A stretch of DNA of 64,000 bases from Diphasiastrum complanatum (Eukaryota; Streptophyta; Lycopodiopsida; Lycopodiales; Lycopodiaceae). Positions 36,184 through 49,300 of this stretch are shown piece by piece. The notes under the pieces are model-generated. The model searched no databases and was not told the DNA's origin. It saw only the letters and a program-made list of their open reading frames with translations. The translations under genes and the position numbers were made by a program. The stretch lies in the NCBI GenBank assembly GCA_029204225.1, contig CM055112.1:25309922-25373921 (forward strand), written 5' to 3'. How positions within the stretch are numbered: position 1 is the first letter of the stretch; each line of letters starts with the position of its first letter.

Positions 36184-38890
36184 TCAAAGGTAGTATTTCT
36201 TTAGTCTGGACCCGTTAATACGTGTAGGTAATAGTTCACCTTCAAGTGATTGAAGTTGCACAGAACCATTGTCAAACACCTCTATGACTTTATACGGTCC
36301 AAGCCATCGCATATGGAGTTTTCTGGGGGAACTTTTGATGGCGACTGCCATATATCAGCGCATAATCATCAGTTCTTTCTATGATCTTGGATTTCCTCTG
36401 TTAGTTTTTGTGAAGTCTCACGAGCTTCAGCTAGTTCTTCAATATTAGTCAACCTTTCGTTTATACATTCTACATTTGTTCGTTAAACTTCAATACGAAA
36501 GGTTTTCACCTCAAATTCAATCGGCAAAATAGGATGCATACCATACATAAGAAAATATGGTGTCTGTTTCGTCATAATTTTACCTGTGTTGCGATAAGCC
36601 CATAGAAATGATGGTAGTTTCTGATCCCAATCTGTTGCATGTGCAATAGTAATTTTGTTCAAGATCTTACATAAAATTCCATTAGCTCTTTCTGTCAACC
36701 CGCTTGCTTTTGGATTATACGGTGTAGTTTTTTTGTGTTTGATCAGGAAATAAATTGTCAGCAACTGTATAGTGTCATTTAAAAAATGTGTACCTCGATC
36801 ACTTACTAGTTCAAGAGGACAACCATATCTTGTGATTATACTTTTGCATAAGAATGTCACGACAGTTTTCGCATCGTTTTGTCGCCTCTACTTCAACGTT
36901 CTTTGTAGTATAATCTGTTGCAACTAGAATATAACGACATTTCGTATGTCGGGTAACAGGTTTGATTGGACCGACAAAGTCAATCCCCCACTTCTCGAAT
37001 GGTGCAAGAGGCAGGATTAGTGTCAACGGCCAATTCATTGCTTTTGTAGGCTTACCAGTTCTCTGGCATGGATCACATGAACGAATAAAATTTGATACAT
37101 CCTTGAACATTGTTGGCCACCAATACTTGACAGTCAATATCTTATTAATTGTATTTTTCAAAGTAAAATGTCCACCAACATCTTCTGAGTGTAAGGCTTT
37201 AACGACCTTTTTAATGTCTTCAGTTTCGAGACATATTCGTAGTTGATGGTCAACACCAAGCTTGTACAGAACATTGTTAATAATTGTATAAGGTGCTATC
37301 TTATATTGGAAAACCGTCTTTTGCTCCAAATCGTAACCATCCGGATATATCTGATCCTTGAGATAAGTAATGATATCAGAATATAGTGAATTTGTAGATA
37401 AAATCTTGAATAAATGTTTGTCTGAAAAATCATCATTGACAGGGTCTTCAGTTTTTCTGGTGCTGAGTCGCGATAGATAATCAGCATTCGTATGATATTT
37501 TTCTTGACGAAGCTCTACTTGATAAGTGAATTCTTGCAAAAGTAGAACCCATCGAGCAATTCGTCCTGATAGATCTGGTTTATTTACAAGATACTTAAGA
37601 GCATAATGATGCACATGAAAAATAAATGCATATCCCAGCAAATAATGCCGAAATTTTTTAACAGTGAAAATCATGCCAAGTGCTTTTCTTTCTATAGCAG
37701 AATAATTCTTCTTTGAGCATTGAGTTGTCGACTCGCATAGTAGATGGGATGATCCTTCTTCTGGTCGTCCTTCTGGCTTAGACAGACGCCAATACCAAAT
37801 GCAGAAATATCCACATAACTGTGGAACAAAATAGCCCAGTTGGGTGGTCTCAGAATAGGAGCATTGATCAATCTTTGCTTAAGTTCTTCGAATGCTTTCT
37901 GCTGTTCATTTGTCCACAAGTATTCCACTTGTTTCTTCAGTAGATGTGTAAGAGAGACAACAATAGAAGCATGATTTTGAATAAATTTCTTGTAGTAGCC
38001 GACATGTCCTAAGAAAGCTCTTAGTTCACGTAAATTGGTTGGTATCTGGAGATTCTTTATAAGCTCGACTTTATCTGTGTCGACTTCTATTCCTCTGTTA
38101 GATATTCTATGTCCGAGCAGTATTCCTTCCTTCATACCAAAAAAACATTTCTTTGGATGAAGAGATAAACAAGTATCTCGACACCATTGCAATGTTAATT
38201 TCAACTTCTGCAGGTGTGTCTTCATATCATTGTATACACATAAATCATCAATAAATATTTCAAAAAAAATTCTCAGGAAGACAGCGAAAATTAACATCAT
38301 GATTCACTGGAAAGTCACTGGAGCGTTACAAAGACCAAAGGGCATTTTGTTGTAAGTGCCCCAATCCGTAGTGAATGTGGTCTTTGAATGATCCTCCTTT
38401 CGCACTCCAACCTGATTATGTCTAGAAAAGCCATCACAGAAACTGTAATGCTCTTGACCAGCAACCTGATCTAGGATGGAATCAGTGAAAGGAGAGGATG
38501 ATGGTCCTTCCTTGTGGCAGCATTGAGTTTGCAGAAATCCTAGCATATTTGTATTTTGCCAGTTTTCTTTTTTGGGATGACAACAATGGGTGAAACCCAT
38601 TCACTACTTAAGACGGGATAAATTATACCTGTCTTAAGGTGCTTGTTAAGTTCGTCCTTGACCATGAGAGAGTACTTAGGATTGAGACGATATTGTCTCT
38701 GTTGAATAGGTACAGCATCTTCCCTAAGATCAATTTGGTGCTCTCCGAATTCTGCAGGTATACCCTTCAAATCGTCAAGCGACCAGGCAAAAACGTCTTG
38801 ATACTCCTTCAATAGTTCGGTGAATTCCGCTAACTCCGATTCTCTAAGTGACTTCAAAACATGCACAAAACCTGCCAGGTGCAAGTTCAA
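36184..38890 (-). pseudogene. Gypsy pol: reverse transcriptase, RNase H, integrase
   Basis: Reverse transcriptase starts near 38890 (D-V-F-A-W, then W-V-S-P-I-V-V-I-P-K-K) and continues in other frames to M-P-F-G-L-C-N-A-P-V-T-F-Q (about 38304) and the catalytic F-I-D-D box (about 38250). A TGA at 38301-38303 stands where Arg is usual. RNase H has D-I-S-A-F-G-I-G and Y-A-S-R-Q-L. Integrase carries the finger H-x3-H..C-D-P-C, then catalytic Asp (G-I-D-F), Asp (S-D-R-G) and Glu (L-T-E-R-A-N), with 35 residues between the last two. The tail reads W-L-G-P-Y-K-V and a stop at 36184-36186. Several frameshifts and stops (for example 36483-36485) make it non-functional. Domain order RT-RH-IN defines Ty3/Gypsy. 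Confidence 0.85.
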
Positions 38891-39239
38891 TCAGTTCAGT
38901 AGAATCTGGTAAAATGATACCTTCTATCATACTGGCCTTGGTATGGCCATGAATTTTGCGCATAGTTGACTCCACAGATGTTTTCTTGTCATCAACCTGG
39001 TTCTTGTTACCAAATTCGTGTTCAGATTTGTCACTTGAATCGTCATACTCTTTCGAGTTCGTGTCTGCAACGTTAATTTCTTCATACAAAACATCCGCTT
39101 CAGCGTTGCTGGCATTGAAGAATTCTTTGTCATCAACATTCTTGTAACATTCAAAGTACTGCACTTCAATATCATATTCATTGAGAACAATATTCAAGGC
39201 ATACAAAGATTCTTCTGATGTAAAGCTGGTGTCGGACAA
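38891..39239 (-). pseudogene. Acidic linker between Gypsy protease and reverse transcriptase
   Basis: The frame is rich in Asp, Glu and Asn and has no catalytic motif. It belongs to the same polyprotein by strand and position; it ends in a frame that overlaps the start of reverse transcriptase. Such linkers of variable sequence are common in Gypsy elements. Confidence 0.5.
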
Positions 39240-39320
39240 AGGAGATTCACCTTCATATTTGTCACGACTCCAGGTTATGATTTGTTCTGCTGGCTTACCT
39301 CGGTTATTGGTCTCACCAGT

Positions 39321-39686
39321 CTAAAATCTCAGCTCTCTGGATTTCCAATGTACACTTGCGTTTGATTGATAAAGCCAAGGTCGTCCAATCAGCATAGAAT
39401 AGGATGACAAACCGAGTGGTCTGATAACAATGAAATTCATTGTGAATGGCTTTTGAATGTAGACAGTGACATTCTTCAGTTCTCCAACGTGTTTTTGTCG
39501 TGTCGAATCAGCTAACTTGATGTTTCGCTGTGTCGGTTGAATGTCAGTCAGCCCCAAAGCATGAGATGTGTCTTCTGTTATTATATTTACACTAGAACCA
39601 GAGTCAATTGGCACTTTTTTGATCAGGCATCCCGCAATGGCAATATCAATCTCAGGTGCACCGAAATCACCTAAATCGATAGACAA
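39321..39686 (-). pseudogene. Gypsy aspartic protease
   Basis: The 121-codon frame carries V-P-I-D-S-G-S-S-V-N-I-I, the retropepsin active site with D-S-G, and I-G-R-P-W-L near the end, where the family has a conserved Gly-Arg before a Trp or Asp. It would process the polyprotein. It is separated by stop codons and frame changes from gag upstream and from an acidic spacer (38844-39239) that leads to reverse transcriptase. Confidence 0.8.
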
Positions 39687-39819
39687 AACACCAACATCTA
39701 GCAGAGAAATTTTTTTTTCTTTTTGGGCACAAAAAGACCTTTTAGTTGCTTTCTTTAATAAGTGTTATCAGCCAACAGTTGCTCAAAAGTAATGTTTAAA
39801 TGAAGGGATCCAATATCAG

Positions 39820-40254
39820 TCACGATGTCATATTCTTTCGTCTTCGATTTTGAGGTTGGTTTATCGATAACAACACTAGACAATTTCGTCTTCGCGATTT
39901 CTTCGTCCTCTTCCTCGAAAGTGACCACCTTCTATGCAGCAGTTGTCTGAAGTTCAGCGTTAATGATTTTCTTTGCTTCTGCCAAGATATCTTTTGCAAA
40001 TAACTTCGCAGCATCGCGGTCATAGTCAGGGTCATCTTTGAGATCTTCTTTAGTCGTAGATTTGTTCGTTGTTTTGCGAGAGGATTTCTTCTTCGAAAAT
40101 TTTTTGCGCTTTGTCGAAGATTTTTGATCAGGTTTCGAGGAGCTTTTGCTTCTTGTTGTGACTTTGAATAATTTCTCCACATCACTTGGCCAGAACTGAT
40201 CTTCTTTCTTTGCCAGTTATCCTTCAATAATGTCAATTCTCTATACAACAGCAT
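39820..40254 (-). pseudogene. Gypsy gag-protease linker, Lys/Ser-rich
   Basis: The credible frame (39932-40180 and its extension) is very basic, with K-x-S-S-K-P-D-Q-K-S and K-K-F-S-K-K-K-S runs followed by an acidic stretch. A TAG near 39932 stands after T-A-A. It sits between the zinc knuckles and the protease. The longer 144-codon frame over the same bases is in a shifted frame. Confidence 0.45.
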
Positions 40255-40331
40255 CAGTCGTAGCTTTCGCTTTTGTGTCTACAGCAGCTGGTGTTGCTAC
40301 CTACTAATATTTGGGTCACGGCTTGTTGCGG

Positions 40332-41672
40332 CTAAGGGCAGTCAAGATACTTGTGGCCAGGCTCTCTCCAATTTGAGCATAATGGTACATAACCAATCAG
40401 CTTTCGCGGTAGAGGACAGTCAGGAGAAAAATGTCTCGGCTCTCCACAGTTGTAGCAGTTGCCCGAAATTGGTTTAGTCGCGGTTTGAGACTTCACTGAT
40501 CCAACAAATTCAGGAGGATTATGTCTTCTTGGTGCGAACTTGGGTCTGTCCTGCTGGGTTGATGCTGCAATACCCTGTACATAGTTAGTAGTCGCATCAT
40601 TTTGAAAGATAAAAAGTACCTCCTGGGCAAGATCTTCAATGTATTTGACATTCACAGTAGTGCAATCTTCCTTAGTGTGTCCAGAAGTTCCACATTTCGT
40701 ACACCGCATTTCTAAGTTGGAAGAAGACGCTTTTGGTCTTTTATCTGCAACTTCAGAGATTTGCACTTATACATCATTAAACTTTTCCACATTGGATGTT
40801 GACGACTTATCCTCAACAACTTCTGTGTCGTCCTTTCGTTTAGTTCGTCGTTTATTCTTTCTCTCTCCTTTGTGAGCTTCTGATTTTGATGAATTGCTGC
40901 TTTTAGATTCCGAGCATGAAGAACTAGTACTTGAATCAGAATCAGAATCATCATCGCTGTCACTAGAATCAGACTTCAACTTTCGAGATTTCTTTGTTGA
41001 TCCTCGTTTTCATGCTAGTTTTGAGGTCTCAAAATTTTCGGCACTAGCTATTACTGCTGCTAAGGAGGTCATGTCCCCTTGTCTGCAATACCGATCAATC
41101 TCTGGTGGTAAACCAGCCAAAAACCATTTGATCTACATATCCACGGGATATACACCGATTAGTTTTCCTATGAGATTTTTAACCTTACGTGTATATTTGC
41201 GAAGGGATTCTTTACTCTTCTTCTGAACATTGTTCAGACGTCTAAGAACTCTAGATTTGTAACCGATCTCTCTGAACTAGTTTAGAAATGCATCTTTCAG
41301 CAAGTACCAGGTTCCTACACGACCTGGTTCAACTTGGCTGTACCAGATGCGCGCCTGCTTTCTTAGTAGACCAGGGAAGATTCGTAGTTTGTCTACGTCA
41401 GTTCTCTCGTTATTCACATTAGCGATTGACTCGAATTGTGAGACATAGCTATCTGCATTATCGAAAGAAGTCCCTTTAAAATAATTGTATTTAATTTTAG
41501 AGATAGAAGTGAAACATGCAGCGGGACCCTCCATATTGAAGTTAATTAGGAGTTCAAGTAATTGGGCAGTGATTTCGTCTAGATTTCTTCGACTAGTACT
41601 CTCACCTTGTCTTCATAAAAATTCCTCTCTAAGCTTACAATATCGTTTTAATTTGGATTCTCTATCTGACAT
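40332..41672 (-). pseudogene. Gypsy gag with zinc knuckles, one frame with five stops
   Basis: From ATG at 41670-41672 a single frame can be followed for about 445 codons. It includes a capsid segment (F-x-G-T-S-F-D-N-A-D-S-Y-V and I-W-Y-S-Q), a Ser/Asp-rich region, two intact CCHC knuckles (R-C-T-K-C-G-T-S-G-H-T-K-E-D-C and N-C-Y-N-C-G-E-P-R-H-F-S-P-D-C) and a third with the second Cys changed to Trp. Stops at 41613 (TGA), 41277 (TAG), 41133 (TAG), 41010 (TGA) and 40767 (TAA) interrupt it. Each could come from CGA, CAG or CAA by one C-to-T change. Gag packages element RNA in virus-like particles. Confidence 0.8.
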
Positions 41673-41722
41673 ACACTAATATGGAGATGGATTTGTCAGA
41701 TTTCTTAAAAGTTTCCTAAACT

Positions 41723-41741
41723 ATCTCCGGCAATGGCGCCA
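41723..41741 (-). other. Primer binding site of the Gypsy element (tRNA-Asp type)
   Basis: The minus strand reads TGGCGCCATTGCCGGAGA, close to the TGGCGCCGTTGCCGGGGA site that Athila/Tat-type plant Gypsy elements use with tRNA-Asp. It lies just inside the 5' LTR. Confidence 0.75.
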
Positions 41742-41746
41742 AAAAT

Positions 41747-43011
41747 TGGTATATGTCGTACTATACCAACAAGATTAATATAGATTTTATAGTAAATAAT
41801 GTCGTTCCCACAGAGGACAGTGTTAGAAAGTTATGTATTTGGTACAATTATGGCAAGTGGTTTCGAGCATTATTTTGGTTGTCGACAGACATTAAAAAGT
41901 AACCAGTATTACTTATGTTTGGAATGGGTAATGTTAATATATTCCGAACAACAATCTGGCCCTTATCGAATCGAAGGAAGCGCGTTCTACAGATGAGATG
42001 TTATCAGAGTGGTACAGCAGTACTACACTCTGGCTGATTAAGGTGTCAACAGAGAATCAAGAATTGTTCGATGTATTCGCGACTGTACAGACAATTAATT
42101 AATCGCATTCGCGAACTTATTCATTTCTAAACAGAAGTCCTCAACAACTAAAATCCAACTTAATGGTTAAAGAACGCGAAGAGTTTTAGAACACGTTAGA
42201 AATCTATGCCAATAAGGAAAAACAGATCAAAGACTTAATTCTTCATACAGGGACTGTCATCTCATATGTATATATACAGCTTGATTCAATAATCGTGCTA
42301 GACTGTACCAAAGATAGTCGTTATTCGAGTGCCGAAAAGAAAGTATTTGCGACAGATGAATAAGATGGTTTTAAGACAGTTCTTTAGAGCATGCTTTACG
42401 GATACACAACAAATGACTGTAATGCATTAGAGCATTTGTCTGATCATAGAGTAATTCATGAAATACATTAGAGATTGTTGGCAGACTCAAGATCACTCAC
42501 ACTCAACAATGTGGAGAACAAAGATAAGAGAGAATAACTTTCAGAACTCTATTCACTTCTTCAATCTCTTACATAAGCATAAACTCTTCTCTCTCGATGA
42601 TCGAGACTGAAGTGTGAGATCGATATATGTTCTACGGGGCTAACAAACACACCTCTTAAACAATGGGTGCGTCACTCCCGCAAAAGGGTCTAGTTAACAA
42701 TTAGACTGAAAATACGTTCAACTATACCATAGGAGGTATACTTAACTATGACTTAAAGTTTACTCTAGTTTAACATGTCTTTTCGTATCTAGTCATTTTG
42801 TATAGACGACCAAGTAAAGGTTATCCAAGACAATGTCTTTTCCTTTTAAAGGTCTTGCCCTTAATTACAAGGCAAGTACTTAGGAGATATATTCCCGAAA
42901 AATGACTTAGGCCTCTTCATGATTTATACTTAACCAGCTCATATCTTCATTTTCGAGTATATCATGCCATATTTATGTTGATATTCAATATTTAACATTT
43001 TCGTGGCATCA
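41747..43011 (-). repeat. 5' LTR of the Gypsy element, about 1265 bp
   Basis: On the minus strand it starts TGATGCCACG and ends ATATACCA, a few bases before the primer site. The outer end abuts SAP 3'-UTR sequence. There is no second copy in the window, so the ends rest on the TG..CA rule, the primer site and the flank alignment. Confidence 0.65.
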
Positions 43012-43204
43012 CATATCTCCTCATTGCATTGACGATTTCAGGTCAAGTGTTAAGAACAATAATGTTGCGTATTCACAAATGACTAAATAACTAGTTAAAA
43101 GAGAGGTCCCAAACGTCACATGACGATTAGACCACTTCGCTCTCTTTATGTATGTGCAATTCGATCTTCTCTCATTAATCAGTTAATAAGAATGTAGTTA
43201 GTTA

Positions 43205-43330
<126 letters not shown>

Positions 43331-44075
43331 CCCGCTATGCTCTCTCTTTTTTCTGTGCGATGCAATGTGAATTCTCTAAAGGTATAAATTGTTTTATCTC
43401 AATATATGTTTCTTATACCTCCTCGTAATTGAAGCTTGGCAAAATCAAATCTGATGTGTGGGTAATGGGCCTTGGAAATTAGATAGCAACATTCGTGCAG
43501 ATTTGTGACTCGCTTGCTATGATACTCTAGTTTATAAATTAGCCTTAATCTATTCTCATTTAATTCGAGTATAAGAGTGCATGGATTTCGTATCCATATG
43601 TCACTATGTTGTGTTTGAGGGAAAGTACATATACGCTCATATCGAACAAACTTTCACAATACAGAGTTGATTGTTCGGTCATAGAGTTAGTTAGTATTTC
43701 TATTTAGTGGAACTTATGTGTAGTAGGAAGGGGCATATAAGGTGCATATTCATGGGGCATACACTTGCATGATTCATCCTTGTATATATGAGGTAAGGGA
43801 GTACCAATTTCTTTTACTTATATTTTAGAATACTTCGGAGAAAGCTAAGTTTTGGATTAATGTATGCAATATTTATCGAATGATTTGGCCTTTGAAATAC
43901 ATAACAAGGCTAAAGGCAAGATGTTTTGCTCACTTGTTTTTTAGTAGGTACTATTTTACTACCCACATAATTTGTGAATAAGTATGTGCTTGTGAAGAAT
44001 TCAAGTGAGTGTGGTCTAATGTCGAGGCTCACAAAGAACATTCTTATTCAATCCTAGTAAAAATGGCATAGTCCT

Positions 44076-44209
<134 letters not shown>

Positions 44210-44430
44210 GCGGGGTATCTTTCTTCTCTTCTGATCTTAAATCTCATTCACTCAAGGTTCATAAGGTTGTTCTATTGGGAGATTGTTTTGGAATGTGCCA
44301 TTTTCCACACTCCCTATGATCATGTGTATAACAAGGTATCTATGTAGTGTCCATGGCAAGTAAAAAACATTCTCAATGCATGATCGATCCTATATGTGAC
44401 TTCCTCTTGAAATATACCTTCTCCAACAAA

Positions 44431-45474
44431 TTGTGTCCATTCTTGTGCATTTAGTTGTGAAAACGAAAACTACAAAATTTATGAGTAGTTTCATCACATC
44501 ATAAACAATAAATTATAATATTAATTTTTTGAAAGTGAATGTGATCATGAAATTGTAATATTCATCATATAATTTACGATGACTTTCATGAACAATAATC
44601 TAAAATTTTTATAGTGAGCTATAAAACTACAAATACTTAATAATAAAATTTGTCATTACTTTTGTTAAAACTAATTGCAATATTGTGAGTTATTTTATGA
44701 TTATAGATTGTGAGATTGTGACATGGAAAATACTCAAATATAAAAATAATAATTATTATTGTGAAATGAAGGTTACAATTGTTGAAAATGAAATTATAAA
44801 TGTTGACTTAAGTCAAGATTGACATTATTCAAATCACAAAATAGTCAATGTTGAAATCCAAAATGGGAAAAAAAACACATTTCAATTACTAAAGAACAAT
44901 GTAAAGCTAGAAAATGATGTTTATGCATTGTTACTAACGGTCATTTATCATGTCCAATATTAACAAATATTAAAACATCACATTAATGGCAAGGCCTTTG
45001 TGGTATGCCACATCATTCTTGTTTTATTTAACATTCCAAAACTAATTAGTTTGGCTCCAAGATTTGATACATTCTTTGAGTGGCCCATAATAAAGTGTTA
45101 ACAAAGTGCTTGCATTTGACTTCATTTAAATACATAAGTCACACAAGTATTTCTTAATCATTATTAAATTTTCATACATATCAAAATGTACAAACTTAAC
45201 ATAATTTTTGAAATTGATTATTGCATCACCCTAATTTATTACGTTAGCTTTATATGAAAGGCTACATACTCTACTACACAAGAATTTTATGGATTCGAAA
45301 ACAATAAATGAATTTGCTAAGCCGATATTTTAAAACTCAACTTCGAAGAAGTTTTTTACAAAGTTAGTTTTTGGAGAAAGACATCAATTCCATTCCTATT
45401 CTTGCCGGATTTTCTAAACAATGACCCAAAGTTTGAATCAATTGAAATCCTATGTAAAAAGGATAACTAGATAT
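44431..45474 (+). repeat. AT-rich repeat block R, copy interrupted by the young Copia
   Basis: Homologous to 2509-3715. It runs up to AAGGATAACTAGATAT, where the Copia element enters, and resumes at 51790. Confidence 0.8.
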
Positions 45475-46336
45475 TGATAAATTTTACAGTTTTTAGGACA
45501 ATAATGATTGTACTTTACAATCATAGAGAGTTATTGGTTGCTTAATCAATGAATCTATCAAGTTCTACACATTAGATCTTGATCTAGATTCACTACACTT
45601 GGATTTAAGCAAGAGCAATGGATCAACACATCATTTTTTAGTGAGAGCGGCTTCACACGTGTGGAGTACTGTCCACTGTACGGACTGCACCTGAAACAAC
45701 AAGTACAATGATACTAGATAGCAATCATGCATAAAAATCACAAGACAAATGACTAGAAATCTCACAAAAGTGTAGAGTGCAAAAGTCTCATCAATTTTCT
45801 TAGCAAAATGATGATCCTTTTATGGATCAAGTACATCCATGAGTCTGGTACAGTCCAGCAGGCCTTCACACGTGTGAAGAGTGCCACATCACTCATATCT
45901 ATCCATTTGATCCATCCTTGATCCTTATCCAATAGTTGACCTTCTAGAATATGACTAAAATCCAAAAAGCTAGTCTCCTAGAATATAGGAATATTCCCTA
46001 CAAAATAGGATCTAAGAAAAATGGTCAACTCTTATCTTCTAGTACTCTATACACACATGTGAACATCCACTTGCCATGTGGGAGCATTTACTCATGCACA
46101 TGCAAGGAAAAGCTAATTTGTAGGTGACTAGTCAACTTGACTAAAAACTAGTCATTTCATGTTCACACTAACTAGAATGATACAAAATCAATTTGGATAT
46201 ATACAAATATGAAAAGTACATCCTTTCACACATGGGAACATGCTCCACACGTGTGAAATCATATCATCAACATATTCTAATGTTTGATCAATATTTACAT
46301 GAACCAATGTCAAGTGAGAAGTGACAATTTTCAACA
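45475..46336 (-). repeat. 3' LTR of the intact Copia, 862 bp
   Basis: On the minus strand it starts TGTTGAAAATTG and ends AATTTATCA. It contains three CACACGTGTG palindromes (45654, 45867, 46246) and a TATA-like CCATAAAAGGATC near 45811-45823. Confidence 0.97.
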
Positions 46337-46349
46337 CTCCTCCTCACTT
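46337..46349 (-). other. Polypurine tract
   Basis: AAGTGAGGAGGAG on the minus strand lies exactly between the pol stop codon and the 3' LTR. It would prime plus-strand DNA synthesis. Confidence 0.9.
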
Positions 46350-49300
46350 CTAACTTGGCAAATCTAGTGTACATCTATCTACAATTCCAAGAGCATATCT
46401 TAACTTAAAAAATGGATCTTTGGACAATGGTTTGGTTAAGATATCAGCTATGCATTCGGATGATGGTACATGATGTAGTTGCACTTCCTTGGATTGTACC
46501 TTCTCCCTCACAAAGTGGTGAGCTATCTCAATATGCTTTGTTCTAGCATGGAAGATAGGATTTGAAGCAATTTGTTGAGAAGCTTGATTGTCACAAAATA
46601 TGTAAGGGATCTCCTCGGCCTCTAGCACATGTAGTTCCATCAAGAGTCTTCTTAGCCATAAGAGCTCTTTGGTTGTTGAAGTCAATGCCTTGTACTCGGC
46701 TTCACAAGAAGATAGTGAGATTGTATCTTGCTTTTTGGAAAGCCAAGATATCACTCCTCCACAAAGAAATGTTGCAAATGCACTAATGGACTTCCTATCC
46801 ATCTTGTCACCTGCAAAATCTGAATCCGAGTAGGCTCTCAAGTGCAAGTTAGATCCTTCATAAAGTATACCAAAAAATCTAGTACTAGAAACATATCTAA
46901 GTACTCTCTTGGCACTTTTCCAATGATGAATTAAAGGAGCTTGCATACTTTGACTCAACTTGCTTACACAAAAACTTAAGTCAGGTCTAGTGATGGTTAA
47001 ATAGATTAGAGAGCCTATAAGCTTCCTAAAGAGAGTGATGTCCTCAAAGGATGCTTCATCACCTTCATTAGTTGCTTTCACAACATGCTCCATAGGGGTG
47101 TCAATCCCCTTACAATCTTTCATACCAAATCTTTCAAGAATGGAAGTAGCATACTTAGATTGACTTATGAAAGTACAATTGCTACTTCTAGACACTTCTA
47201 TCCCAAGTATAAACTTTAGGAAGCCTAGATCTACCATCTTGAACTCACTAGATAAGTCAACTTTTACTTTGCCTATGCCATCATCATCATTTCCTGTCAT
47301 AATGATGTCATCAACATAAAGAACCAAAATGATGATCTTTCCTTCATTACATTTGAAATATAAAGAAGGTTCATAAGCACTTAGTACAAAGCCAAGGGAA
47401 TAGAGAAAATCATGCAACCTAGAGTACCAAGCTCTAGGTGCTTGCTTCAAGCCATATAGGCTCTTCCTTAAGTAGCACACCTTTTGCTCCTCACCAATCT
47501 TGATGAAGCCCTCGGGTTGCATCATGTAGATTTCCTCTTCTAAGAAGCCATTCAAGAAGGCATTTGTCACATCCATTTGGTAGAGATCCCATTTGAACAA
47601 AGTAGCAATGCAAATGATTAATCTAATAGTTACAAGCTTAGCTACAGGTGCAAATGTTTCTTCATAATCCAATCCTTTTATTTGAAGAAATCCCTTAGCA
47701 ACAAGCCTAGCTTTGTATTTACTAATAGATCCATCTTGATTGTACTTAATTCTATAAATCCACTTACATGCAAGTGGTTTCTTTCCTCTTGGAAGATTTA
47801 CAAGATTCCAAGTATGATTTTCTTCTAATGCATCATACTCTACTTGCATTGCATCTCTCCAAACTTTAGATTTACATGCTTCTTCAAAAGATGATGGTTC
47901 TTCAATCAATGTAGCTAAAAAAGAGTAAGAGGTAGAAGATGTAGAGCCTTCCTTTTGCTTTCCCTTGTCCACATAGGTAAGCCTTGAGGGCTCGGCCTTG
48001 CTCCTTGATGATCTTCTTGGCCCCTTTTGACTTGGATCCAAATCTCCATCCTCGGGTTTGTCATGATCCTCCTCGGGTTTGTCAAGATCCTCCTCGGATT
48101 TGTCAAGATGTTCAATGCACAATGGGTTAGATCCATTTGACAAGCTCTTAGCAAATTGTGACTCATCAAAAAGTACATCCTTGCTTACCTTTACTTTCTT
48201 GGATGTAGGATCATATATCCTATATCCCTTGCTATTTTCTCCATAGCCAACAAAGATTCCTTTGAAGGAGGTAGCATCTTCTTTCCTTCTAGTCTCCAAA
48301 GGAATGTGTACATAACAAGTACATCCAAAGATCTTAAAATATTTTACATTGGGTTTCTTATCAAACAAGGCTTGATAAGGTGAGATCCCATCTATAGCAC
48401 TACTAGGAAGTCTATTACACAAATAATTAGCACATGTTATGGCTTCTCCCCAAAATGAGATGGGAAGTGATGCATCAAGCCTCAAGGACTTTGCACACTC
48501 ACATAGACTCCTATTTTTCCTCTCGGCCACCCCATTTTGTTGAGGGGTGTAGGAACAAGTGTATTGTAACTTAATACCATTGATCTCACAAAAGTCTTTC
48601 ATTTTATTGGAGGTGTACTCTCCTCCATTATCACATCTTAGTGCTTTGATAGAAGTACTAAGTTGTTTCTCTACTAGAGACTTGAACTTAATGAAAGCTT
48701 CATAAACAAGATTTTTCTTTGATAGTAACTCAATCCATGTGAATCTAGTACAATCATCTATAAAAGTTACATACATCAAGGCACCTCCATTACTTGCATG
48801 TGAAAAACTATGTACATCAGAATGTATGAGATCCAAGGGAGAGAGAGATCTTGATGAAGATTTCTTGTAAGAAGATTTGTGTGACTTTGCAAGGCCACAT
48901 GCCTCACACATTTTTCCACACTTCTTGAAAGCTCTTGGTAGGCCGAGAGCTAGTTCCTTGCTTGCCATTGACTCCATAGATTGAAGATTAGGATGGCCTA
49001 ATCTCTTATGCCAAAGCTCCACTTGAGTTAGCTCCTCCCTAGCCAAGTTCACACTTTCACTTGCAACATTAGCATCCAACTTGAAAAGTCTACCTTGCTT
49101 AATGCCACTAGCTATGCACTTATCATTTTTCAAGATGGAACAAACTCCATTCTTGAAATGTACATCTAGTCCATTGTCCATTAATTGTCCTACACTAAGC
49201 AAGTTTCTTGAAATGGTAGGAACATACAAAACATTATCTAGATCTATCCTTTTAGATGTGCCTAAACAAAGAGGTATAGATCCTATGCCATCTATCTTGC

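Larger units (their letters stand above)
33758..43011 (-). mobile_element. Ty3/Gypsy retrotransposon lacking its 3' LTR
   Basis: The order on the minus strand is: 5' LTR (43011-41747), tRNA-Asp-type primer site, gag, protease, reverse transcriptase, RNase H, integrase, an AT-rich spacer and an extra ORF. It sits inside the 3' UTR of SAP copy 4. Comparison with copy 3 (55960-56130 in reverse) shows that host sequence resumes within a few bases on either side. The 3' LTR is absent, and the left edge cuts into the extra ORF. Many coding lesions show that it is dead. No chromodomain was seen at the end of integrase. Confidence 0.85.

Noticed and set aside
45762-45965. A 67-codon ORF present identically at 51215-51418
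   Set aside because: It lies in the two LTRs of one element, so it is duplicated by definition. No motif was seen.
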